From Mycobacterium sp. Aquia_213 (GTDB taxonomy: Bacteria > Actinomycetota > Actinomycetes > Mycobacteriales > Mycobacteriaceae): a stretch of DNA of 64,000 nt. Below the pieces are notes generated by a model. It had not been told where the DNA came from and did not search any database. It saw nothing but the letters and a program-made list of their open reading frames with translations. Within the stretch, counting starts at the first letter, position 1. Each line of letters begins with the position of its first letter. A program made the translations under genes and the position numbers. The stretch spans positions 5,580,001 to 5,644,000 of the forward strand of contig NZ_CP113116.1 in NCBI RefSeq assembly GCF_026625985.1, read 5' to 3'. Below are positions 8,898-17,861 of this stretch, piece by piece.

Positions 8898-10118
8898 GTG
8901 CCGTACGACGCACCCATCCGCAACCTCCGCCTCCCGGGCGGCGGCGTATTCGCCCACGAGGGTGAATCGCTGGCGCCCGCGCGCGGTGGCGCGACGTCGC
9001 GGGGCAAGTACTGGTGGGTGCGATGGGCGGTGCTGGGCCTGGTCGCGATCGTGCTCGGCGTCGAGGTCGCGCTGGGCTGGGATCAGCTGGCCAAGGCGTG
9101 GACGAGCCTGTTTGCGGCCAACTGGTGGTGGCTGCTGGCGGCGGTGGCCGCGGCGGCCGCGTCGATGCACAGCTTCGCCCAGATCCAGCGCACGTTGCTG
9201 AAGTCCGCCGGGGTGCACGTCAAGCAGCTGCGCTCCGAGGCCGCCTTCTACGCCGCCAACTCGCTGAGCACCACGCTGCCCGGCGGCCCGGTGCTGTCGG
9301 CGACGTTTTTGCTTCGCCAGCAACGCATTTGGGGTGCCTCGACCGTCGTGGCGTCCTGGCAGCTGGTCATGTCGGGTGTGCTGCAGGCGGTGGGGTTGGC
9401 GCTGCTCGGGTTGGGCGGCGCCTTCTTCCTGGGTGCGAAGAACAATCCCTTCTCGTTGTTGTTCACCCTCGGCGGCTTCATCGCGCTGCTGCTGCTCGCC
9501 CAGGCGGTGGCGTCGCGGCCGGAGCTGATCGAGGGCATCGGCACCCGCATCCTGACGTGGTTCAACTCGGTGCGCGGCAGGCCAGCCGACACACACCTGG
9601 CCAAGTGGCGCGAGATCCTGATGCAGCTCGAATCGGTCAGCCTGGGCCGGCGCGACCTCGGGGTGGCCTTCAGCTGGTCGATGTTCAACTGGATCGCCGA
9701 CGTCGCCTGCCTCGCCTTCGCCGCCTACGCGGCCGGCGACCATGCGTCGATCGCCGGCCTGACGGTGGCCTACGCGGCCGCACGCGCCGTCGGCACGATT
9801 CCGCTGATGCCGGGCGGCTTGCTGGTCGTCGAGGCGGTGCTGGTGCCCGGTCTGGTGTCCAGCGGTATGTCGCTGCCCAACGCGATCTCGGCGATGCTGC
9901 TCTACCGGCTGATCAGCTGGCTGCTGATCTCCGCTATCGGCTGGGTGGTGTTCTTCTTCGTGTTCCGCACCGAAAACCCCGGCGGCTCCGACGACGACGA
10001 CGCGCCGACCGGTCCGCTGCCCCTGATCGAGCCGCAGCTGCGGCACTGGAACGACCCAGCCACCGACCCGACCGGCAGCGCGTTGCAGGGTCCGTTACCG
10101 CCACCCGAACCGGGCTAG
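8898..10118 (+). CDS. YbhN/UPF0104-like membrane protein (Rv0204c type)
   Basis: 406-residue integral membrane protein of the lysylphosphatidylglycerol-synthase-TM/YbhN superfamily, whose members include lipid flippases. About eight hydrophobic segments follow a 40-residue cytosolic N-terminus. The family hallmark NSLSTTLPGGPVLSATFLLRQ is at about 103-123, and a second conserved patch AARAVGTIPLMPGGLLVVEAVL lies near 295-316. The tail is acidic and Pro-rich. The GTG at 8898 is preferred because a -10-like box lies seven bases upstream; an ATG at 8853 would put that box inside the coding region. A lipid-translocation role is inferred from the family and from its place between mmpL3 and mmpL11. 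Confidence 0.85.
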   Translation: MPYDAPIRNLRLPGGGVFAHEGESLAPARGGATSRGKYWWVRWAVLGLVAIVLGVEVALGWDQLAKAWTSLFAANWWWLLAAVAAAAASMHSFAQIQRTLLKSAGVHVKQLRSEAAFYAANSLSTTLPGGPVLSATFLLRQQRIWGASTVVASWQLVMSGVLQAVGLALLGLGGAFFLGAKNNPFSLLFTLGGFIALLLLAQAVASRPELIEGIGTRILTWFNSVRGRPADTHLAKWREILMQLESVSLGRRDLGVAFSWSMFNWIADVACLAFAAYAAGDHASIAGLTVAYAAARAVGTIPLMPGGLLVVEAVLVPGLVSSGMSLPNAISAMLLYRLISWLLISAIGWVVFFFVFRTENPGGSDDDDAPTGPLPLIEPQLRHWNDPATDPTGSALQGPLPPPEPG

Positions 10119-10122
10119 CAAG

Positions 10123-10683
10123 CTAGCCGACGTTGTTCTGCCGCGACGGGCCGGGCAGCGTGCCACCCGCCGTGGACGGAATCGGGGCGGTCGCCGCGGG
10201 CGGGGTGCCCGGCGCTGCGCCCACCGGCAGCGTGCCCAGGCCGGCGGCGGGCGAGGCGGGCAACCCACCCGGCAGGCCGCCGGCGCCCTGCGCCTGCTGC
10301 ATCAGGCCCATCGCCTGGGGAATGCTGATCGGCAGCTTGCACTGCATCGACAGGTTGGTCAGCGGCTGCGCGATCCCGGCCATATCGGCGGCCACCTTGG
10401 GGTTGCCCTCGAAGTAGGACTTCAGCGAGGCGGCCGACTGCGGGCCGGCCTGCTGCTGCAGCATCGTGGTCATCGTCTGGTTGGTCTCCGGATGCGAGTC
10501 CAGGTAGTCACCCATCGACTTGGAGACCGAGCCGATCGTCCGGGCGACTTCACTGGCCGCGCACGGGTCGTTGGCGCCGGTCGCCGGCGGCCCGGCCATC
10601 AGTGCCACGGCCGCGGCGGGCACTGCGGCGGCGATCAACCCGGCAACCAGCGTGCGCCGTCCGGTCACAATGCCTGTCTTCAT
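10123..10683 (-). CDS. Secreted hemophore-like protein (Rv0203 homologue)
   Basis: 186-residue exported protein. A signal peptide at about 1-38 (RRTLVAGLIAAAVPAAAVALMAG) precedes the mature domain beginning at DPCAASEVARTIGSVSKSMG. In M. tuberculosis, Rv0203 binds heme extracellularly and passes it to MmpL3/MmpL11, whose genes flank this one here too. The heme-ligand region DYLDSHPETNQ is present, but the segment I recall as KAHFEANP with a third ligand His reads KSYFEGNP here. The C-terminus has about 50 extra Pro/Gly/Ala-rich residues. ATG 10683 is preceded by GGAG; the in-frame start at 10785 would bury the signal peptide. Confidence 0.88.
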   Translation of the reverse strand: MKTGIVTGRRTLVAGLIAAAVPAAAVALMAGPPATGANDPCAASEVARTIGSVSKSMGDYLDSHPETNQTMTTMLQQQAGPQSAASLKSYFEGNPKVAADMAGIAQPLTNLSMQCKLPISIPQAMGLMQQAQGAGGLPGGLPASPAAGLGTLPVGAAPGTPPAATAPIPSTAGGTLPGPSRQNNVG

Positions 10684-10923
10684 GCTTGAACTCCATCCCC
10701 CGCACGGCCCAGCGACATCCTGCCATCCGGGTCCATGCCCTGCCAGCTGGTGTGACCGAGATCCCGCTTGGTCACCGGTTCGCAACGACTGGGCCGCGAC
10801 TTGGCCACGGAGCCGTCTGCGCAGCTCACGAATTCGTTAAGCCGAACTAATGCACAGGCGGCTGCGGTATCGTCGCCCTCACGCGTAAGCGAGATATTCG
10901 GGGAGCCTGAAATCCAGCAGTTT

Positions 10924-13900
10924 ATGATGCGCCTCAGTCGCAGCCTGCGCAGATACCGCTGGTTGGTCTTCGCAGGCTGGTTGCTGGCATTGGTCCCGGC
11001 GATCTATTTGGCGTTGACGCAGTCCGGGAATCTCACCGGCGGTGGTTTCGAAGTGGCCGGCTCGCAGTCGTTGAAGGTCCACGATCAGCTCGAGGACCAG
11101 TACCACGACCTGGGCGCTTCGTCGTTGGCCTTGGTGGCCGCGCCCCGCCCCGACGCCAGCTATGACGACATGAACAATGCCGTGGCGCAGCTGCGGCAGA
11201 TCGCCGGCGAATTCCCCGGCGTCACCGAGAAAACCAACCCCACGCAGCGCCCGCCGCAGCCCGACCGGCCCTACGTGCTCACCCTGCGGCTCGACGCCCG
11301 CAACGCCGGCACCAGCGACATCGCCAAACGGCTCCGGCAAAAGGTGGGTGTCAAGGGCGACCAGTCCGGACAAACCGCGGATGGCCGGGTTCGGCTCTAC
11401 GTGATCGGGCAAGGCGCGCTGTCCGCGGCCGCGGCGGAGAACACCAAACACGACATCGCCAAAGCCGAACAATGGAACCTGCCGATCATCCTGATCGTGC
11501 TGCTCGCGGTGTTCGGCTCGCTGGCCGCCGCGGCCATACCGCTGGCCCTCGGCGTCTGCACGGTCGTGGTGACCATGGGACTGGTCTATTTCCTGTCGGC
11601 CTACACCACGATGTCGGTGTTCGTGACTTCGACGGTGTCGATGTTCGGCATCGCGCTGGCCGTGGACTATTCGCTTTTCATCTTGATGCGATTCCGCGAG
11701 GAATTGCGGGCCGGGCGCCAGCACCGCGAAGCGGTGGACGCCGCGATGGCCACCTCCGGGCTGGCGGTGGTGCTGTCCGGGTTGACGGTCGTCGCCTCGC
11801 TCACCGGGATCTACCTGATCAACACCCCGGCGCTGAAATCGATGGCTACCGGGGCGATTATGGCCGTCGCGGTCGCAATGCTGACCTCGACGACCTTGAC
11901 GCCCGCGGCATTGGCGACGTTCGGCCGGGCGGCCGCGAAACGCTCGATGCTGCTGCACTGGTCACGGCGACCGGAAAGCACCCAGTCCCGGTTCTGGAAC
12001 CGCTGGGTCGCATCGGTGATGCGACGGCCATGGATCTCCTCCATCGCAGCGGCGACGGTGCTGCTGGTGATGGCGGCTCCCGCCGCGTCGATGGTGCTGG
12101 GCAACAGCCTGCTGCGGCAGTTCGACTCCGCGCACGAGATCCGGGCCGGCGTCGCCGGGGCATCCCAGGCCCTCGGCCCGGGCGCGCTCGGTCCCATCCA
12201 GGTCATGGTGAGCTTTCCCGACGGCGGCGCGTCCGCACCCGAACACAGCCAGACGCTGGCCGCCATCCGGCAGCGCATGACGGAGGCCCCGCACATTGTC
12301 TCGGTGACCCCGCCGCAATTCGCCGACGACAACAGCGGTGCTTTGCTGTCCGCGGTGTTGTCGGTCGATCCCGAGGACATGGGTGCCCGGCAATCCGTCG
12401 ACTGGATGCGTGCCCAGCTACCGAAGGTTCCCAGCGAGGGAACCGCGCGTGTCGACGTCGGCGGACCGACGGCGTTGATCAAGGACTTCGACGACCGGGT
12501 GTCGGCGACCGAGCCCCTGGTGCTGCTGTTCGTCGCGGCGATCGCGTTCGTGATGCTGTTGCTCTCGATTCACTCGGTGTTCCTGGCCTTCAAGGGCGTG
12601 CTGATGACACTGCTGTCGGTCGCCGCCGCCTACGGCAGCCTGGTCATGGTTTTCCAGTGGGGCTGGTTGCGGGATCTCGGGTTCGCCCACATCACGTCGA
12701 TCGACAGCACCGTTCCGCCGCTGGTCCTGGCGATGACGTTCGGGTTGTCGATGGACTACGAGATCTTCCTGCTCACCCGCATCCGGGAACGCTTCCTGCA
12801 CACCGGCAACACCCGCGATGCCGTCGCATACGGCGTCAGCACCAGCGCCCGCACTATCACCAGCGCCGCCCTGATCATGATCGCGGTGTTCATCGGCTTC
12901 GCGTTCGCCGGCATGCCACTGGTCGCCGAGATCGGGGTGGCGTGCGCCGTCGCGATCGCGGTCGACGCCACCGTGGTCCGGCTGGTGCTGGTCCCGGCGC
13001 TGATGGCGATGTTCGCCCAGTGGAATTGGTGGCTGCCGAGTTGGCTGCGCCGCGTCTTGCCGTCGGTCGACTTCGACCGGCCGCTGCCCGAGGTCGACCT
13101 CGGCGACGTCGTCGTCATTCCCGACGACATCTCGGCGCTGACCGCGCCCAGCGCGGACCTGCGGATGGTGCTCAAGTCGGCGGCGAAGCTCAGGCAATTG
13201 GCGCCCGATGCGATCACCGTGGCCGATCCGCTGGCCTTCACCGGCTGTGGGCGTAACTGCAAGGACCCCGAGGAACCGCGCGGCCAGGGCCCCGGACAGA
13301 TTCCGCACCAGGTCAACATCGCCGACGAAGACGCCGTCGCGATCACGCTCGGCGCCGAGAAGAACGGCAGCAACGGGCAGACCAGGGCCGCGTCCGGAGC
13401 CAAGAAGCTGGTCGACGGCCTGTCCCCGCGCAACGGCATTTCCCGGGCCATGCCGTGGGGCGGGCGGCCGGTGCACCCGGTCACCCTGTGGCGGGGGCGG
13501 TTGTCGGTTGCCATCGACGCGCTCGAGACCGGTGCTCGCAGCCGCGACCAGCCGCAATACGAACGTCGCAGCCCGGTCGAAACCACCCATGTGCAATTGC
13601 CCACCGGCGATCGGCTGCAGGTCCCGACCGGTGCCGAGACCCTGCGTCTCAAGGGCTACCTGATCATGTCCCGTAACAGCAGCCGCGATTTTGCCGAATT
13701 TGCTGACATGGTCGACACATTAGAACCTGAAACGGCCGCGGTGGTGCTCGCCGGAATGGACAGGTATTACTGTTGTCAGCCGCCCAGGCAGCAATGGGTC
13801 ACCTCCCAGTTGGTCCGTCAACTCGCGGATCCGAATCCTTCCGATCTGTCTGGCGAGCATTGGTCTGAACCGGACGCCAAGGCAGACTGGGATGAGGTCA

Positions 13901-13950
13901 GGCAGCGCTGCCTGTCGGTGGCCGTCGCGATGCTGGAGGAGGCGAGGTGA
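10924..13950 (+). CDS. mmpL11: MmpL11 lipid exporter
   Basis: 1008-residue RND-family inner-membrane transporter; in M. tuberculosis it exports long-chain triacylglycerols and mycolate wax esters to the cell surface and is also linked to heme uptake. It starts MMRLSRSLRRYRWL followed by TM1. The two TM Asp-Tyr motifs are GIALAVDYSLFILMRFREE and MTFGLSMDYEIFLLTRIRE. A cytosolic C-terminal region of about 300 residues includes a Cys-containing patch (TGCGRNCKDPEE) and ends in MLEEAR. It is about 40 residues longer than the 966 I recall for M. tuberculosis, mostly in the hydrophilic tail. The stop overlaps the next gene as GTGA. Confidence 0.96.
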   Translation: MMRLSRSLRRYRWLVFAGWLLALVPAIYLALTQSGNLTGGGFEVAGSQSLKVHDQLEDQYHDLGASSLALVAAPRPDASYDDMNNAVAQLRQIAGEFPGVTEKTNPTQRPPQPDRPYVLTLRLDARNAGTSDIAKRLRQKVGVKGDQSGQTADGRVRLYVIGQGALSAAAAENTKHDIAKAEQWNLPIILIVLLAVFGSLAAAAIPLALGVCTVVVTMGLVYFLSAYTTMSVFVTSTVSMFGIALAVDYSLFILMRFREELRAGRQHREAVDAAMATSGLAVVLSGLTVVASLTGIYLINTPALKSMATGAIMAVAVAMLTSTTLTPAALATFGRAAAKRSMLLHWSRRPESTQSRFWNRWVASVMRRPWISSIAAATVLLVMAAPAASMVLGNSLLRQFDSAHEIRAGVAGASQALGPGALGPIQVMVSFPDGGASAPEHSQTLAAIRQRMTEAPHIVSVTPPQFADDNSGALLSAVLSVDPEDMGARQSVDWMRAQLPKVPSEGTARVDVGGPTALIKDFDDRVSATEPLVLLFVAAIAFVMLLLSIHSVFLAFKGVLMTLLSVAAAYGSLVMVFQWGWLRDLGFAHITSIDSTVPPLVLAMTFGLSMDYEIFLLTRIRERFLHTGNTRDAVAYGVSTSARTITSAALIMIAVFIGFAFAGMPLVAEIGVACAVAIAVDATVVRLVLVPALMAMFAQWNWWLPSWLRRVLPSVDFDRPLPEVDLGDVVVIPDDISALTAPSADLRMVLKSAAKLRQLAPDAITVADPLAFTGCGRNCKDPEEPRGQGPGQIPHQVNIADEDAVAITLGAEKNGSNGQTRAASGAKKLVDGLSPRNGISRAMPWGGRPVHPVTLWRGRLSVAIDALETGARSRDQPQYERRSPVETTHVQLPTGDRLQVPTGAETLRLKGYLIMSRNSSRDFAEFADMVDTLEPETAAVVLAGMDRYYCCQPPRQQWVTSQLVRQLADPNPSDLSGEHWSEPDAKADWDEVRQRCLSVAVAMLEEAR

Positions 13951-14456
13951 CGTTGGCAGCCGATCGACGACGCGTGCCGCCACCCCAGCAGCCCGCCGCC
14001 GAAGCTCGTCCCCATGATTTCGATCAGCCGGTCGAGTTCTGGCCGACCGCCGCCATTCGCTCGGCGCTGCAGGGCGGTGACATCGACACCTGGAAGCGGA
14101 TCGCCGCCGCGCTCAAGCGCGACCCGTTCGGCCGCACCGCCCGTCAGGTGGAGGAAGTTCTGGAGGGCACCCGCCCGTATGGCATCTCCAAAGCGCTGTG
14201 GGAAGTGCTGGAGCGCGCCCGCATCCACCTGGAGGCCAACGAACGCGCCGAGGTGGCCCGCCATGTGGCGCTGTTGATCGAGCGGTCCGGCCTGGCCCAG
14301 CAGGAATTCGCTGCCCGCATCGGGGTGGCGGCCGAGGAGCTGGCCAGCTACCTCGACGGCAGCGTCAGCCCGTCGGCCTCGCTGATGATCCGGATACGCC
14401 GGCTCTCGGACCGGTTCGTGAAGTCGAAGCCAACCCCCTCGGCCGACTCCGACTGA
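13947..14456 (+). CDS. Small HTH (XRE-like) protein, Rv0201c type
   Basis: 169-residue cytosolic protein, translationally coupled to mmpL11 (GTGA overlap). The C-terminal half (about 95-155) reads as an XRE-like helix-turn-helix: RHVALLIERSGLAQQEFAARI, then GVAAEELASYLDGS and a helix-rich end. The N-terminal half contains IRSALQGGDIDTWKRIAAALK, which looks helical. Its coupling suggests a job linked to MmpL11, perhaps as a DNA-binding regulator. DNA binding is not demonstrated by the sequence alone. Confidence 0.8.
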   Translation: MTLAADRRRVPPPQQPAAEARPHDFDQPVEFWPTAAIRSALQGGDIDTWKRIAAALKRDPFGRTARQVEEVLEGTRPYGISKALWEVLERARIHLEANERAEVARHVALLIERSGLAQQEFAARIGVAAEELASYLDGSVSPSASLMIRIRRLSDRFVKSKPTPSADSD

Positions 14457-14460
14457 GCCG

Positions 14461-15150
14461 TCAGCGGGCGTTGATCGGCAGCACGTCGGTCACCAGCCAG
14501 TCGCCGCCCCGCTTGACCAGTGCCACCCGCAATGCCGGTGCCGCCCGGCTGGGCGGCTGACCGGGCGTGTTCTGGGTTACCCGCAGGATGACCGCCACAC
14601 TGGCCGCGGTGGGCCCGAGCGCCTCGACGCCAGCCGCCAGTGTCGAGGCCTGCGCCGAGACATTGCGGTGGGCGAGATCGGCACTGGACTTCTGGTACTC
14701 CTGCTTGAACGCGTCCGCGCGCTCGGGCACCATCATCGCCGCGGCCCGGTCGATCGAGCTGGTCGGAGCGCTCGGGGTGAACGACGCCATCGCCTCGGCC
14801 ATCCCGCTGGCGACCTGGGCCACGTCGTGGGAGTCCTTTTTGAAGTCGCGGTCGGTACTCGTCCAGTGGGTGTATCCGGTCAGCACGGCGGCCACCAGGG
14901 CGGCCGTGCACAAGAAGACGACGGCCAGGCGCAACCCCGGTGCTTCGTCGTCGGTGCCGAGGCTGACCGAATCGCGGCGCAGCAGCCAGAAATTGCCCCC
15001 CACCCCCTCGACGATCAGCACCAGCAGCACCGAGCACACCGACACCCACCACAACGGCCAGTCGAGGATGACGCCGATCATCAGCAGCGCGGCGACCGTG
15101 GCCAACGGCGCCAGGATGTCGAAGGCCAGCAGCCGCCAGAGGTTTCTCAT
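14461..15150 (-). CDS. omamB: Orphan Mce-associated membrane protein OmamB
   Basis: 229 residues, homologue of Rv0200. Three hydrophobic segments (about 7-29, 31-52 and 76-97) precede an extracytoplasmic Mam/VirB8-like domain (TGYTHWTSTDRDFKK onward) ending LVKRGGDWLVTDVLPIN. Mam proteins accompany Mce transporters; this one is outside any mce operon but is paired with OmamA. Its ATG overlaps the omamA stop (ATGA), so the two are cotranslated. The direct function of OmamB is unknown to me; its role in Mce complexes is inferred from the partner. Confidence 0.85.
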   Translation of the reverse strand: MRNLWRLLAFDILAPLATVAALLMIGVILDWPLWWVSVCSVLLVLIVEGVGGNFWLLRRDSVSLGTDDEAPGLRLAVVFLCTAALVAAVLTGYTHWTSTDRDFKKDSHDVAQVASGMAEAMASFTPSAPTSSIDRAAAMMVPERADAFKQEYQKSSADLAHRNVSAQASTLAAGVEALGPTAASVAVILRVTQNTPGQPPSRAAPALRVALVKRGGDWLVTDVLPINAR

Positions 15151-15797
15151 CGGATCGACTCCAGGTGAGAGATCAGCAGCTTGCCGTCGACGTTGGAGAC
15201 GTCGAGGCGCAGGCTCCAGTGCACCGTCTGCGGCTTGGCGCCGACGTTCTCGCTGACCGACGTCGCGACCAGCATCACCGAATCCGTCCGGCTGGCGAAC
15301 GGTGGCAGCTTGGTGGTGACCACCGGCCGCGCCACACCGGGTTGGCTGTCCAGGTCGTGATGCACCGTCTCGATCGCCACCGACTCGATCCGCCCGCTGC
15401 TCTGCGACTGCAGTTTCTCCACCACCTGCCGGTAGGGCTGCACCGTCGCGTCGAAGTCGGTGTTCAGCTCGCCGACCGTCCCGTCATGCAGGTGCTGCAG
15501 GCTGGCGTCGACGTTGGTGCTGTTCATGTTGATCAGCACGCCGGTCCAGTCGGCGGCGGTCTGCATCACCCGGCTCAGGTAGGTGCGTTCGGCCGAATCC
15601 GCACGGTGGTCGGACCAGATGATCGCGACGAGCACCACCGCGGCGACCGACAGTACGCCGAGAACCGCCGAGGCGATGCCGTACGGAGAAAAGATCACGC
15701 CGTCGGAATCGTCGGGGTCGTCGGCTTCCGCCGCGCTGGCCTCGGCGTCCTGCTCGTCTGCGTCGGTCGCCGGCTCCGTCTGTTCGCCCCCAGGCAT
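15147..15797 (-). CDS. omamA: Orphan Mce-associated membrane protein OmamA
   Basis: 216 residues, homologue of Rv0199. An acidic cytosolic N-terminus (about 1-38), one TM segment (GIASAVLGVLSVAAVVLVAIIW, about 40-61) and a periplasmic Mam-type domain ending SNVDGKLLISHLESIR. In M. tuberculosis OmamA stabilises the Mce ATPase MceG and is needed for cholesterol and fatty-acid import by Mce4/Mce1. The start at 15797 is chosen because a TAACCT box lies exactly seven bases upstream (leaderless pattern); longer readings would run antisense through zmp1. Divergent from zmp1, with a 78-base gap. Confidence 0.88.
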   Translation of the reverse strand: MPGGEQTEPATDADEQDAEASAAEADDPDDSDGVIFSPYGIASAVLGVLSVAAVVLVAIIWSDHRADSAERTYLSRVMQTAADWTGVLINMNSTNVDASLQHLHDGTVGELNTDFDATVQPYRQVVEKLQSQSSGRIESVAIETVHHDLDSQPGVARPVVTTKLPPFASRTDSVMLVATSVSENVGAKPQTVHWSLRLDVSNVDGKLLISHLESIR

Positions 15798-15804
15798 GGG
15801 CGCG

Positions 15805-15810
15805 AGGTTA
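15805..15810 (-). promoter_or_regulatory. Leaderless -10 box for omamA
   Basis: TAACCT on the minus strand, a seven-base spacer, then ATG. Fits TAnnnT-N7-start. No Shine-Dalgarno sequence is visible in the spacer. Confidence 0.5.
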
Positions 15811-15875
15811 CCCCGCCGCCGGTCGCGGTCGGCGCAACAGGCGCCCGGCACGCGGAAGATGGTAAGGATGGCAGG

Positions 15876-17861
15876 GTGACTTATGCGGCCACCCGCTCGG
15901 GCCTCGACCTGAGCCACATCGACGAAAATGCCCGTCCCCAAGACGACCTGTTCGGCTACGTGAACGGTCGCTGGCTGGCCGACTACGAGATTCCCCCGGA
16001 CCGCGCCACCGACGGGGCCTTCCGCACCCTGTTCGACCAGGCCGAGGAGCAGGTCCGCGACCTGATCATCGAAGCGAGCGACAGCGGCGCAGCACCTGGC
16101 AGCGACCAGCAACGCATCGGCGACCTGTACGCCAGCTTCCTCGACGAGGCCGCCGTCGAGCGCCGGGGCATCCAACCGCTGCACGACGAGCTGGCCACCA
16201 TCGACGGCGCGGCCGATTCGGCGGCGCTGGCCGCGGTCGTCGGCACCCTGCAACGCACCGGGGTGGGCGGCGGCGTCGGCGTCTACGTCGACACCGACTC
16301 GAAGAACTCGACCCGCTACCTGGTGCACGTCAACCAATCCGGCATCGGGTTGCCCGACGAGTCGTATTACCGCGACGAGCAGCACGCCCAGGTGCTCGCG
16401 GCCTACCCCGGACACATCGCGCGGATGTTCGCCCTGGTGTACGGCGGGGAGGCGAAAGACCACGCCGACACCGCGGCCCGCATCGTGGCACTGGAGACCA
16501 AACTCGCTGCCGCGCACTGGGATGTGGTCAAGCGCCGCGACGCCGATCTGACCTACAACCTGCGCACCTTCGCGCAGCTGCAGACCGAAGGCGCGGGTTT
16601 CGACTGGACCGGCTGGGTCACCGCGCTGGGCAGCACTGTCCAAGCTGTCGCGGAAGTCATTGTGCGCCAGCCTGATTACCTCACCGCCTTCGCGTCGCTA
16701 TGGGATAGCGAAGACCTCGACGACTGGAAGCGCTGGGCGCGTTGGCGGTTGATCCGCGCCCGCGCCTCGTGGCTGACCGACGCGGTGGTCGCCGCGGACT
16801 TCGACTTCTACGGCCGCCTGCTGACCGGGACCGAACAGATCCGGGACCGGTGGAAGCGCGGGGTTTCGCTGGTCGAAAGCCTGATGGGCGACTCCGTCGG
16901 AAAGCTCTATGCCCAAAGGCATTTCCCGCAGGATGCCAAGTCGCGCATCGACACGTTGGTGGACAACCTGCAGGAGGCCTACCGGAGCAGCATCACCAAC
17001 CTGGACTGGATGACGCCGCAGACCCGGGAGCGCGCGCTGACCAAGTTGGGTAAGTTCACCGCCAAGGTCGGCTACCCGGCGAAGTGGCGCGACTACTCTG
17101 CCCTGGTGATCGACCGCGACGACCTGTACGGCAACTACCGGCGCGGGCACGCGGTCAATCACGACCGCGAGCTGGCCAAGCTGGGTGGGCCGGTGGACCG
17201 TGACGAATGGTTCATGACCCCGCAGACCGTAAACGCGTACTACAACCCGGGGATGAACGAGATCGTCTTTCCCGCAGCTATTTTGCAGCCGCCGTTCTTC
17301 GACGCCCAGGCCGACGACGCCGCCAACTATGGCGGTATCGGGGCGGTGATCGGGCACGAGATCGGGCATGGCTTCGACGATCAGGGCGCCAAGTACGACG
17401 GCGACGGCAATCTCGTCGACTGGTGGACCGACGACGACCGCAGCGAGTTCGGCGCCCGCACCAAGGCACTGATCGAGCAGTACGAGGCCTACGTTCCCCG
17501 CGAACTCGACCGCGCCCACCACGTCAACGGTGCCTTCACCGTCGGTGAGAACATCGGCGACCTGGGCGGGCTGACCATCGCGCTGTTGGCCTACCAGCTG
17601 TCGCTTAACGGCGAGCCGGCGCCGGTAATCGACGGCCTGACCGGCGTGCAGCGGGTGTTCTATGGGTGGGCCCAGGTGTGGCGCACCAAATCCCGTGCAG
17701 CAGAAGCAATCCGGCGACTGGCCGTGGACCCCCACTCGCCGCCGGAGTTCCGGTGCAACGGCGTCATCCGCAACGTCGACGCCTTCTACGAGGCCTTCGA
17801 CGTCGCCGAGGAGGACGCGCTGTTCCTGGAGCCGCAGCGCCGGGTCAGGATCTGGAACTGA
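15876..17861 (+). CDS. zmp1: Zinc metallopeptidase Zmp1 (M13 family)
   Basis: 661-residue neprilysin-like peptidase; in M. tuberculosis Zmp1 (663 residues) is reported to dampen inflammasome activation and phagosome maturation. Zinc motif HEIGH at 494-498, second motif ENIGD starting at E558, and the M13 substrate-pocket signature NAYYNPGMNEIVFPAAILQ. No signal peptide or TM segment is visible, as in the M. tuberculosis enzyme. The GTG at 15876 with AAGGA seven bases upstream matches the conserved start LSHIDENARPQDD. The 3' end overlaps the convergent oxidoreductase gene by 17 bases. Confidence 0.96.
   Translation: MTYAATRSGLDLSHIDENARPQDDLFGYVNGRWLADYEIPPDRATDGAFRTLFDQAEEQVRDLIIEASDSGAAPGSDQQRIGDLYASFLDEAAVERRGIQPLHDELATIDGAADSAALAAVVGTLQRTGVGGGVGVYVDTDSKNSTRYLVHVNQSGIGLPDESYYRDEQHAQVLAAYPGHIARMFALVYGGEAKDHADTAARIVALETKLAAAHWDVVKRRDADLTYNLRTFAQLQTEGAGFDWTGWVTALGSTVQAVAEVIVRQPDYLTAFASLWDSEDLDDWKRWARWRLIRARASWLTDAVVAADFDFYGRLLTGTEQIRDRWKRGVSLVESLMGDSVGKLYAQRHFPQDAKSRIDTLVDNLQEAYRSSITNLDWMTPQTRERALTKLGKFTAKVGYPAKWRDYSALVIDRDDLYGNYRRGHAVNHDRELAKLGGPVDRDEWFMTPQTVNAYYNPGMNEIVFPAAILQPPFFDAQADDAANYGGIGAVIGHEIGHGFDDQGAKYDGDGNLVDWWTDDDRSEFGARTKALIEQYEAYVPRELDRAHHVNGAFTVGENIGDLGGLTIALLAYQLSLNGEPAPVIDGLTGVQRVFYGWAQVWRTKSRAAEAIRRLAVDPHSPPEFRCNGVIRNVDAFYEAFDVAEEDALFLEPQRRVRIWN

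Noticed and set aside
15165..15875. Possible 237-residue N-terminal extension of zmp1
   Set aside because: It runs antisense through omamA, has no family similarity, and the conserved Zmp1 start lies at the GTG at 15876 with a ribosome site.
15798..16643. Long upstream extension of omamA on the minus strand
   Set aside because: It is antisense to zmp1 coding sequence, and the TAACCT box seven bases before the ATG at 15797 fixes the start.
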